From: Parus major
Taxonomy: Eukaryota > Chordata > Aves > Passeriformes > Paridae
DNA: 64,000 nucleotides
Direction: 5' to 3'
NCBI RefSeq assembly: GCF_001522545.3
Contig: NC_031769.1
Coordinates: 71,873,929-71,937,928 of the forward strand
This document shows, piece after piece, positions 12,470 to 22,029 of the stretch. Each line of letters begins with the position of its first letter. Positions within the stretch are counted from its first letter, which is position 1. The notes under the pieces were generated by a model. It ran no database searches. It saw only the letters and a program-made list of their open reading frames with translations, and was not told where the DNA came from. A program made the translations under genes and the position numbers.

Positions 12470-12594
12470 AATCACAAAAATCACAGAACATTTTGAGTTG
12501 GAAGGAACACAGAAGGGTTGTCAAGTTCAAATCTTAAGTGAATGGTCTATACAAGGATCAAACCCGTGATCTTGCCATTAGCACCATGCTCTAG
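12470..12594 (-). mobile_element. tRNA-Ile/CR1 SINE (TguSINE1-like), 5'-truncated
   Basis: On the minus strand, 12594-12543 reads as the 3' two thirds of tRNA-Ile. It contains AGAGCATGGTGCTAAT, covering the D-arm end and the anticodon arm, and then GGGTTTGATCC, the T-arm and pol III B box. A short spacer follows, and then a tail resembling the CR1 LINE 3' end: CTTCCAACTCAAA followed by repeated GTGATTTTTGTGATTT-like units. This head-plus-tail structure is that of zebra finch TguSINE1, as I remember it. The first 20 or so tRNA bases, including the A box, are missing, and three bases are lost near the anticodon. The copy is therefore 5'-truncated and cannot be transcribed from its own promoter. 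It is not a functional tRNA gene. Confidence 0.75.
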
Positions 12595-15060
12595 AAAGGA
12601 AAACAGCAGATATTTTTCAAAAATATTTTCCTTGAACATTCAAAAAAGAGAGGCTCAAAAAAACATTAAAAAAACATTAAAAATCCATCAGAGGTGTACT
12701 TTTTGAAAGTCAATTATCACACATAGTTATCTCTCCTCCAGTTCAAGACTTGATACTGAATCTCCTCTTTCAGAACTAGTTGGAGATAGGGATTACAATC
12801 TAGATGTGAAGAATTAAGATTATTTTTAGAAAAAAATCTAGGTTTCAAAATAGGCCTAACTGGACATCTGAATTGTATATCCTGACTTAGAGTGATAAAC
12901 ATTCCATCAGTTTTGAAAGATTAAAAGGAGAGCCTTTTCTGTTCCAAAATACTTGAAAATATTCTAATTTAGGACTTTGTAGGATTCAGACAGAGAATGG
13001 ATTTAAAAGATGTCTTCTACAAGCCAAGTTACCAAAATACTTGGCTAATATATAAAGGCAAAAAATTGCTTTAGTGCCAATGAAGTCTAGACTCCTTATT
13101 TCCATTGTTTTTCCTTCTATTGAAAGGGACAAACCAAAATGCCTAAGCCTTGTTTCACAAAAAGTGAAACCCACTGTCAGTGTGAATCTGGGAGACTCCC
13201 TTCCTGCCAGATTCTTCCTCTCAGCCCAGAAATTTTCAGAAAACTGACATTGATCCCATAATCCTAGTGAGAGGCACCAGAACTGAGAGTGGTTTTTTAG
13301 ATGTTCAGAAACTGTCAAAGTGTAATTTTTACAGCTTGCTGCTGCTTTGTCTCCAAGCTCACTTGATTTTGTTCTGTGCTAGCCTATAGCATGTCAAACA
13401 TGGCTTAACCTGATATAACTCAGCATTTTTCCTGTATCTGCTGTTCCTTCTCCCTCTCCTTCGGCCCTGTCATGTTGCAGTGTCAGATCTCTCATGCAGT
13501 TCAATCTACATGCTGTGGACACAATATGTTTTATGTGCACTGGTACACATCAGTGCTATGCCAGCTCTAGGATCACACAAAAGAGCATTAGAGTATTATT
13601 TTATCTTCACAGGTTTCAGATGATTGTTTCACAAGGGAAAACCTACGAGGAAAATAGCACTGTCCTCTAAGGAGAGATTCCAGACCAAAAGGATCTGCAA
13701 CACTGGTTTGAGACAAAATGTTAATTATGCTTTTATTTTTTTGAAAGAAAGGATGAGAAAGGACAGACCTAGTAAGCTCATCCCATCTGTTTTGTTCTTT
13801 CTTCTGTGTCCCTGGTGAATGGAATTTCATGTCCCACTACTGTCTGACGTCCTTAGGGTTCAGAGCTCTTGTTTTTCCTTCGTGTTCATCATCATTTTAG
13901 ATGTTAATTCTATACAACTTTTTAATAAAAGCCTCTGTGTTCCCTAGTAAACATAGCTGCTCAATACTGAATGTGCAAGTTCAAAGAAATGAGTTGAATA
14001 CCTTCACTTTTCTTCTTGTCTTCAAAGAGATGCCTATTAAACTGGCAGTGATAGAATGATGGCACATCACTTGCACACATTTATTCAGTGAAAAGATCTG
14101 GCATACCATTTGGTGAGAAAGTAATTACAATCTATGTTAACACAATATGCATGGTATGTCACTGATTGAACATTGAGTTATGTTTGGTGTCAGTCATTTC
14201 TGGATTTTTTTCTCCCTTCGTTGACTGCATATATTATAAAAGCACTGAGAAAAAAAAAAGAAACAAAAATAAGATGACAGGAATTCTATTTTGTTACATA
14301 TTGTAGCAATTTTGTGTTTTTTTCCTTCAGACTACCCATTTGAAGGGAGGGAAAAAAAGTATTTTTAACAGTGATAATAAATTACATTTAATGACTTTTT
14401 CTTCAAAGGATTTAAACAACAAATGTAACCCCAAAACATTATCCCAAGGAAGGAGGAACCTTACTGTGAGACACTCTAATACTTTTGTTCCCCAACTACC
14501 ATATGTGGAATTCTTTGCAGTAATTCTCCGCATCCTGGGAACAATGTTGGAATGGTACCATTTCTAGGACTTCAGAATGCAACATGAGAATTTCTCAGAA
14601 CTGCTGACTTCATGCTTAGTCCTTAAAAATATTTATTAAGTGTCTCTTTACTGATAGGCCCACTGTTAGTGCCTGTATATTTTATGGAGAAAACTCTATC
14701 TATTTATCTGTTTATGATAAGAAAAACATTATACCCACTATTTTGACATTGAATAAAGCTTGGAAAGTTTGCAAAGTAACAATTCCAAATGATAGAGAAA
14801 AAATCACCAAAAGGGAAATCATGTGTCAGGTTTTTTTTCAATTGAGACTTGTTTCACTCTTGTTCATAACTGTTGGGAAGGAAAGTACTGCGTACTTTTT
14901 AAATTTTCATATTGTTTAGACTAACCATCTCTTCAGAGATTTCAAGGTTATAGCTGTTTTCTAAATTATTATCAATACCTTTGTGACCAGCTGATTCTCT
15001 GAAGATATGTGGTGAGCTGAGATGTACTGAAAGCTAATGACATTTTTATCATTTAAATGG
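12595..15060. other. Single-copy DNA, no gene recognised
   Basis: No repeat family or gene was recognised. The longest frame, 12986-13318 minus (110 codons), has no domain-like pattern, no good splice context was noticed, and its length is within what AT-rich noise gives in 64 kb. Confidence 0.45.
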
Positions 15061-15623
15061 TGTGGTGGTATCCTGGTCTAAACACATGCAGCCACCCACT
15101 GGTGAGATGGTGAAGAGAATCACTAAAAAACAACAAACTTGTGGGTCAAGAGAAGAGCTTAATAATTGAAACAAGGTAAAAAAAACCTAACCAAACAAAC
15201 AAACAAAAAAACTGCAACAGCTACCACTAGTAATTAAAAAAATAAATGGAAACAAAAAACAAACAAACAAACAAACAAACAAAAGATACACACTCAAAAT
15301 TGCTCACCACCTGCTGACCGATACTCAGCCATCCCCAGGCCACTGCTGACTTTTCCATTCCAGCTACCCCAGTTCACATACTGGGTATGACATTCTATAG
15401 TATGGAATATCCCTTTGACCAGTTCAGGCCAGCTGTTCCACTTATGCTTCCCCCACCTTCTTGTGCAGTGGCAGGCCATGGTGAACAGAAAAGTCCTTTA
15501 CTTAGGGTAAGCACTACTTAGCAACAACCAAAATGTCAGTGTGTTATCAACACTTATACCAAATGCAGGACAAGGAAGAAAACAAGGAAGAAAATTAACT
15601 CTTTGCCAGTGGAAATTAGAAAA
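15061..15623 (-). mobile_element. ERV LTR, type A
   Basis: The plus strand begins TGTGGTGGTATCCTGGTCTA. Its internal landmarks are those I associate with a common avian LTR read in reverse: TGCTCACCACCTGCTGACCG at about 15301, GGAATATCCCTTTGACCAGT at about 15403-15422, GTAAGCACTACTTAGCAACA at about 15508-15527, and GAAGAAAATTAACTCT near 15589-15604. In minus orientation AATTATTAAGCTC lies near the 3' end, where the polyadenylation signal would be. (CAAA)n microsatellites at 15190-15210 and 15251-15284 have expanded inside it. The expected 3'-terminal GGACA on the plus strand is worn, and no target duplication was found. Further pieces of the same type lie at 21895-22029 and 56665-57047. Confidence 0.65.
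15251..15284. repeat. (CAAA)n microsatellite
   Basis: AAACAAACAAAC-type tetranucleotide units lie in the part of the LTR that is downstream in its own orientation. A second, shorter block is at 15190-15210. Confidence 0.85.
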
Positions 15624-16230
15624 GGTGGGTTAACCCTGTCCGATGCCAGGTGCCCACCAAAGCCACTCTATCACCCCCCTCTTCAGCTGAACAGGGGAGA
15701 GAAAATGTAACCAAATGTTCATGGGTCACAATAAGGACAGGGAGAGATCATTCCTGATTGTTGTCATGGCCAAAACAGATTTGGGTTAGGGTAATCTGTT
15801 TAATTTATTGCAAGTCAAACCAAGGTAGGAGAATGAGAGCTAAAACCAATTCTTAAAACACCTTCCCTTCTTCTTTAGATAACCTTAGTCCCAAATTCTC
15901 TGCCTCTTCTCCTCAGTGGTGCAAGGGCCAAGGAACAGGACATTTTGCGGTCATTTTATCACATGTTGTGTCTGGTGTTCCTTCCTCCTGAAGGAGATGA
16001 TTCTTCACTTTTTTTTTTTCCTGTGGCTGCAATTGCTCCTCTTCCTATTTATGTTATTCCAGAGGCACTAACAGAGGCACTATTGCTGATGGGCTTAGTT
16101 TAGCCAGCAGGTCTGTCTTGGAGCTGTCTGACATTGGCCCCATCAGACAGGATGGAAATTTCTAGAAGCTTGTCACAGAAGCCAACCCTGTAACCTCTCC
16201 ACCACCAAAATCCTGCAACACAAACCAAAT
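15624..16230 (-). mobile_element. ERV LTR, type B, abutting LTR A
   Basis: It starts GGTGGGTTAACCCTG next to the end of LTR A. Recognisable blocks follow: GATGCCAGGTGCCCACCAAA at about 15642-15661, CAGCTGAACAGGGGAGAGAA at about 15685-15704, ATTGCTGATGGGCTTAG at about 16082-16098, CTGTCTTGGAGCTGTCTGAC at about 16112-16131, and AGCTTGTCACAGAAGCCAAC at about 16167-16186. The right end is near CAAACCAAAT, which on the minus strand would be the worn LTR start. I recognise this as a second avian LTR type, in minus orientation. Compared with the form I remember, its GC-rich centre is missing around 16000. Boundaries are good to about 5-10 bp. Confidence 0.6.
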
Positions 16231-17754
16231 AAAATTATGGTATTGTTTATGCCAACATTCAGTAAAATATCTTTGGAATATGATAAAATGGGATTTTTTT
16301 TTGGTTTTTGTCCCTACATATGTTCTTTCTTCTTCTAGAAGAAAAAAGCTGGATTTTATTAGAAGATCATGCTTTGGTAACTATGAAAATGTTTGATTCT
16401 CAGTACAAAATCCTTAATTCTTTAGGTACTCCAAATAACTTCACTTTTAAGCAACCAGACCCAAACTTCTACTACTTGAAAAGTCCTTCAAGAGTCCTTG
16501 GCCACTTTGCATTGCTACTTTTCTCATATAATGAGATTTCTTGTACATCACTAAACTCCATATCCCTTAAGAAAGTCTTAAGGGATTGTCTTTTTCCTGT
16601 AACTGGGCTTTTTTCCAAATATCTAACAGAATGGGTTCTCAGACCTTCTGGAAAACAACCACTGAACATATTTTCCTAATAGTCCTAAGCATGTGTAGAA
16701 CATGTAGTTAAACTGACTGTACTTTCTTAATTTTCACATAACATATAGTTTATCAATCATGTAATAAGAAGTCCCAATACTGTGCCCAGGACAATCAAAA
16801 CTCTTAAGCTAAATTTGTTTGGTTTTCAGCAATTATGAATCATAACATGATTCATCCTTGTACTAAAAATACACCATGGCAAATTCAACTGAGAATGGAC
16901 ATATCTCTGCAAACTCAGTACCTCTAGGATTCTCATTAAATTTATTTAACTCTTGTGACTAAATTTATATATATTTGAGGTTGAAATTGCACTTAAAGCA
17001 TATGGAATATTAATTTGTGTTATCTTTTGAGTACTTGTGCATTAGAACCTCAGTGTACTTTGATTGACTGCCAATTGACCTTATCATCAACATTACTGTT
17101 CAAAATCCCAGTGCCTCTGATCTTGCCATTTATTAAAATTCTCGACATTTACTAGAAAGGTGGGTAGAGAAGGCTATCAAATTTGACTATTTGAGCATAA
17201 CCAGCATCTTACCCTGGCACACTGCATTAGTGATGCTTTCTGGACAGTTCATTTCCTTTACCTCCTGCATTTCTTGCTCACACACTGCTACTATGGTGTA
17301 TCCCATCAGAGTAATATCTTTTGTCATCCAAAACAGAATGCATGTCAGAAAGTTGTATCAGAACACCAGAAATTCCAAGAGCTAGGCTATTTTGGACCAA
17401 ACACATTGTATTTACATCTCTACTGCAATTGTACCTGCCTCCCTCATTCTGGGATCAGTAAGACACATTGTAGTTTTTCTCAGACTTACATTTTCCTTCA
17501 AAATATTTTTCTTAGTGTTTATCTATCTATGTCCAATGCATTATTCAACCTGACACCTTGAAAATACTTGATGTCAAACTCTTAATGTTCAGTTTCTGGA
17601 TGTTATTTGTTTCAGGGGATAATTACAAGACACCTAGCAAGAAACTAAATACTTTATCTGAATGATCACTGTCTGAAGCTTCACAAATATTTTCTCTGCC
17701 ATAGATACTGTAGATTTTCATTATGTTTAGAAATGTTACTAAACGAGAAATTGT
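16231..17754. other. AT-rich single-copy DNA, no gene recognised
   Basis: No repeat was recognised. It contains an 11-bp perfect inverted repeat at 16562-16586 and a 9-bp one at 16835-16855. The 123-codon frame at 16308-16679 plus spans the first of these and shows no protein family features. Confidence 0.45.
16562..16586. repeat. Short hairpin, 11-bp perfect arms
   Basis: ATCCCTTAAGA (16562-16572) and TCTTAAGGGAT (16576-16586) are exact reverse complements with a 3-nt spacer. Confidence 0.75.
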
Positions 17755-18110
17755 TTGTCCTGCCTCCTGGGACATTAATACACATCTGTAGCAGTCAGGA
17801 ACTATTAAGATTTAGTTGCTTTGGCACAGCATGACACCAAACTAGAACAAAGTTTAAAAAAGGAAAATATATGTTTATTTCACTCTCAGGGTGCATACTA
17901 GCAGCAGTGGAAGAGTCCGTAACTCAGAAAGTGGTGCTACAAATTACTTATGTTTTGGGTAAATCTAAAAACTTACATGTTTCATACTTTCATTGATTAT
18001 CACAGCAGTAGTATGCAAATAGGAGTTTGCAAGTTTTAGCAAAAAATACGCCTAGTCTTTATTTTTAGAGCAAAGCTTTGGTTCACATACTTTAATATAA
18101 TTTCTTATAG
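17755..18110 (-). mobile_element. Probable degraded ERV LTR
   Basis: An A-rich segment with TATGTTTATTT at about 17870 is followed by CTCAGGGTGCATACTAGCAG (about 17885-17904), AACTCAGAAAGTGGTGCTAC (about 17921-17940) and ATTGATTATCACAGCAGTAG (about 17993-18012). The order and wording resemble a songbird LTR that I remember only loosely. No TG...CA ends or target duplication were found. Orientation is inferred from the reverse polyadenylation-like motif near the left end. Confidence 0.3.
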
Positions 18111-19264
18111 CTTAGTGGTTTTTTTAATAGTTACAACTTTTTTTCATACTTGTGTCTTGATTCCTTAGCAAAACATTCAAATTTTATCCTCAGCAAGGAT
18201 ATTCTGAAACATCAGAATTTCCATAGGGAATAGAGCCTCATATCAACAAGGCTTACTTTATCAATTATGATAAAAGGACTCAGATTCAAGGCAGTTTCCA
18301 AGAAGCCAAAGGTGTCTGTGACACTTAATAAATTTGAACCTTCATCTATTTAAACACAACAAAAAGTAGAATTCACAGAGATACTAAGCCACTACATTTT
18401 ATCTTCATTAAAGTCTAGATGAAAGTTTCAGATTCTTCATCAGCCCCAGATCATTGTTCATGAATGATACAGACACATTTCTATGTGCAGCAAAATTTAA
18501 ACTGTGAACAGTGAGATTCGACCCATATTCTTTTCAAGGTTTCCAGATATCTAAAATGTGGATAGGAAGGACAAAATGTGGAAAGGAGGTAAAAAAAAAA
18601 AAAAAAAAAAGACACTGAATTCATAATTGAATAGAGACTACTGCTACAAAAGAGAATATTTGGGTCATCAACAGTTACTGACAATGTGGGAGAGAATATT
18701 TGAAAAGAAAGGAACTTATAATGGACAGAGATTTTTATCGTAACAAATTTCAATTTCTTCTAACTTCGTGAGCCCAATGATATGTTTCTTTATTTTCAAG
18801 ACTGTAAAACATTGTAAAACATCTAGCTAAGTATTTGTGAAGACTAGTTTCATTACTATAAACCCTATGAAAGTGCTCTACTCTACCTTCATTATGTGCA
18901 TATAATTGGGGTTGTGTTCTATACTGCTATACTGAAATTAATAAGGGAGGTTTGAAAACACTAAAAACATTTAAAATACATATTTACTGGAAATAGAAAA
19001 CATCAGAAATAAAGCAAAAATTTGACAGGATAGGGGATTAACACTATACTTGTGCACTATGCACAAGAGTTGACAAATTGCTCTCCTCAGTTTCAAGGTG
19101 TTGATTATAATTTGTATTGTACAGGGACTTGTGTGTATGCATATATCTTAGAAACATGTTTATGTACATAATTAAAGGAAGCAAGTGTGGCTGTCTGAAT
19201 ACCCAGAAGTTGTAACTTCATTATGTTGTTATGTTTACCATCTACTTTAAAAGGTTTATCTAGG
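18111..19264. other. AT-rich single-copy DNA, no gene recognised
   Basis: Nothing recognised except an A20 run at 18591-18610. Confidence 0.45.
18591..18610. repeat. A20 homopolymer
   Basis: Twenty consecutive A, with no recognised retrotransposon body upstream. Confidence 0.8.
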
Positions 19265-19269
19265 CCTCC

Positions 19270-20427
19270 CTACATCACTTGGATGCATGGTGCAAGAATG
19301 TACACACAGCTAAACAACCATAAAGACCAAAGTGATGAGGGGAGCAGCACCCATGCCAGCATGATCTGCAGTGGGGTGACATAACATGGTGCACAAGGGG
19401 ACTTCCTGAACCAGAGGAACCTCAGTTGAGAGGAGAGATTCATCAGTAGCCAGTGGATCATGCAATAGTGGCTCACAAGAGGTAGGTGAGGCTAGGAGCA
19501 GTGGTGAGCAGCAAACTCCACAATAACCACACATAAAAGAAGCCCCTTGGGAGTGTTTAGGGACCAGGGCAGGCAGACAGGGCATGGTATGTCAGTCAGG
19601 GTTGTAGGGCAGCAGTTTCCATAGGAGTTCCCCTGGAAGAGTATACACAAAGGATGCTGAAGCCATGCCAGCTCAACTGAAGAGCCACAGCCACTCTGAG
19701 TCTACAACTCCATAGCAGATGCAGATTTGCAGACAGCTCCCATGGGAGCATGCAGGGCACATCCCAGTTCCAGCTGCAGGGTGAGCCCTGCTCTTAGACC
19801 AGGGCCAGCTGGCAGTCCTGAGCACCCCTGTGGGAGCTGTGCCCAGGTGCAGAAACTCCTCTGGTTAGTCACAGAGCTCCAGGAGGAGCTGAGTAGGTTC
19901 AGGAGTATCAGGGAGTCTGAAAGAGTGATAGACTACTGGAATCACACCCTACCTTCCCTGGGAAAGGCCTCACAGGTAGACAGGATGCACAGCATCATTA
20001 AGGCTGTAAAAATATCACTGGCACAAATCCTATGAGAAGCAACTGAGAGAGCTGATGCTGCTAAGCCTGGAGAAAAGAAGACTTGGGGGGAATCCTATTG
20101 CTGTGTACTACTACCTGAGAATAGGCTGTAGTTAGGTGGGAGTCAGTCCCTTTTTCCTGTGTAAAAAACAAGAGGGCAAGGGAAAATTGCCTTGAGTTGC
20201 ACTAGGGGAGGTTTAGATTGGACATTAGAAAAAAATTCTTCACCAAAATAGGTGTCAAGCCTTGAAACTGGGTCCCCAGAGAAGTGATTGAATGACCATC
20301 CCTGGGGTTATTTAAAAGGATTGCAGATGTGTCACTTAAAGATGTGATTTAGTGGTGGGTTTGGCAGTGAGCTAACAGCTGGCCTTGATCCCAAAGAACT
20401 TTTCCAGCCTGTATGATTCTATGACTC
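19270..20427 (+). mobile_element. CR1 LINE, internally deleted (5'/ORF1 joined to 3' end)
   Basis: The right part, from about 20033, has the standard CR1 3' landmarks: GAGAGAGCTGATGCTGCTAA, GCCTGGAGAAAAGAAG, TTTAGATTGGACATTAGAAA, and a 3' end GTATGATTCTATGACTC at about 20411-20427. The left part carries an open frame (19727-20035) whose C-terminal half, with VTELQEELSRFRSIRESER, resembles the coiled-coil-like segment of avian CR1 ORF1. The sequence before it (about 19270-19726) has no stop-free frame and is probably CR1 5' untranslated DNA, which is an inference. The whole reverse transcriptase gene of about 2 kb is missing between the halves. The copy cannot move itself. The left boundary is uncertain by a few hundred bases. 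Confidence 0.7.
19727..20035 (+). pseudogene. CR1 ORF1 remnant
   Basis: A 102-codon open frame inside the CR1 copy. Residues about 40-80 contain CAQVQKLLWLVTELQEELSR and then RSIRESERVIDYW, a charged heptad-like stretch matching the conserved part of CR1 ORF1 protein, which in intact elements binds RNA. The frame ends by running into CR1 3' sequence soon after the internal junction, so the protein is truncated. The Met at 19727 is not proven to be the native start. No function is expected. Confidence 0.55.
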
Positions 20428-21894
20428 CAGTTTTGTCTAAACTGTTTGCAGGGCACGACAAGGCAAAGCACTTACACTTGTAAACAGCAGAACAATTTTG
20501 GCCCTTTTCTCTTTTAATCAGTATAACTATGTCAATACAGTTTGAACAGTAGGTTAGTGATTCAGACTGTTCATTTAGAATTTAAAATAAAGAACAAAAT
20601 CAAAAGTGGCTAAAATCAAAGGGTTTTACCTTATCTTTATTTGTACAATTGTCAGGCTGAGAGTGTTGATATCTTCACAAGCTACAGGACAACTAAATAA
20701 TTCTCTCATGTTTTCCTTGTCATTCAAAAATAAAGAAAGGGGGGGTAAGATGGGTGTTATATTTGAGGTATTATTTTGATATACAGATATTATCCTACCA
20801 ATCCTGTCAAAAGTTTGATTGTCTCAGATAATACTCAGCTAATTTAACCACAGTGCTAAAACTGTCAGTGGTACCCTTTGTGCAGTAATTGAATGGTGCT
20901 AAGGAGCTTCATGACCTTTGAAAATGCCAGCTCCCAACCAGGACCTGATGTAAAGTCTTTGCAAGCACACACATCCTTCCACAAGATGTAACTGCTGCAG
21001 CTGTCACATTCAATTTTTTTTAATGTCAAATTCAGTTTGTCTTGTGTTTGGCAATTTGAATTCTATGCATACAGGTAGATGACAGGTCTTTTTATTTATA
21101 TCATTTAATGGTTTTTAGAGACTTAATCAAAACCATAGTGTTGGAAAGCTTTTGTCTAAAGGGTGAAGGATAATGTCTTGTTTCTGACTGTTTGCTGAGG
21201 TTTATGTATTAGTGGTCATGACCTGAAATGCATGACAGTTTCCATTTTCTGTTAAGAGTAATATTTCTTGAGAAGAATTTCAGCATTTATTTTAGAACAA
21301 CATATAATGGAATAGGTTATCTGGATCCTAAAATTGTTTATATTCCCATTATAATGATGTTCAAGAAGGCCTTCTGGACTAAGAAGTTCAACAGTGTAAA
21401 ATATCTATTCATGGTCCTATTTTATTAGTACCATATGCATATGTTTCTCCACATTACTGTATAATAAACCAATATTTCCGCACAAAGAGTAAAATACAAA
21501 ATTACAAAAGAATATGAATCATGGATAAAAGGAGGTGATATTTCACACATCAGATTCTGAGCTCAGCAAGAGGTGGTTTAGGTACATCTCAGAAACACTG
21601 AAGGAGTCAATGCCTATTCTTACACATTGATACCTCTGGCAAAGATTATGAATTACCCTTAAGAAAGAATACAAATAGGCACGTGTATTTAACAACAAAA
21701 TGCATTATACAGAGAAATCTTCTGGCAGCATGTGAGAGAGAATGCAATAGAAGACAGAAAAAATGTACCAAAGTAAGCAGAGCTAAAGTAATTACTTTGC
21801 AAAATTATTATTCAAAATAGAAATATTTTTTTTTGCATTAAAAATAGGCAAAATATACTGAACATAGACACATTTAATTTCACTCTTCTAGTTA
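20428..21894. other. AT-rich single-copy DNA, no gene recognised
   Basis: No repeat, RNA gene or exon-like segment was recognised between the CR1 copy and the LTR fragment. Confidence 0.45.
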
Positions 21895-22029
21895 CTTGTT
21901 TGCTTGTCTTTATCCCAGCTCATAAGTTTTCTAATTTTATTCTTAGCATTTGCTTCCCCATTTCACCAGATGGGAGTGAGAAAGTGGCTGTGTGATGCTT
22001 AGTGATCAAGCTGGGGTTAAACCATAACA
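21895..22029 (+). mobile_element. LTR fragment (type A family), 3' end
   Basis: It contains GTCTTTATCCCAGCTCATAA (about 21907-21926), CCCCATTTCACCAGATGGGA (about 21956-21975) and GTGAGAAAGTGGCTGTGTGA (about 21977-21996), and ends GGGGTTAAACCATAACA at 22029. This is the R/U5 end of the avian LTR type seen at 15061-15623, here in plus orientation. The rest of the LTR is absent, so this is a truncated remnant. Confidence 0.6.

Noticed and set aside
12543..12594. A functional tRNA-Ile gene
   Set aside because: The acceptor stem 5' half and most of the D arm are missing and the tail is CR1-like, so it is a SINE head.
16308..16679. 123-codon open frame on the plus strand
   Set aside because: No domain, no splice context, and of a length expected by chance in a window of this size; it also crosses a perfect hairpin.
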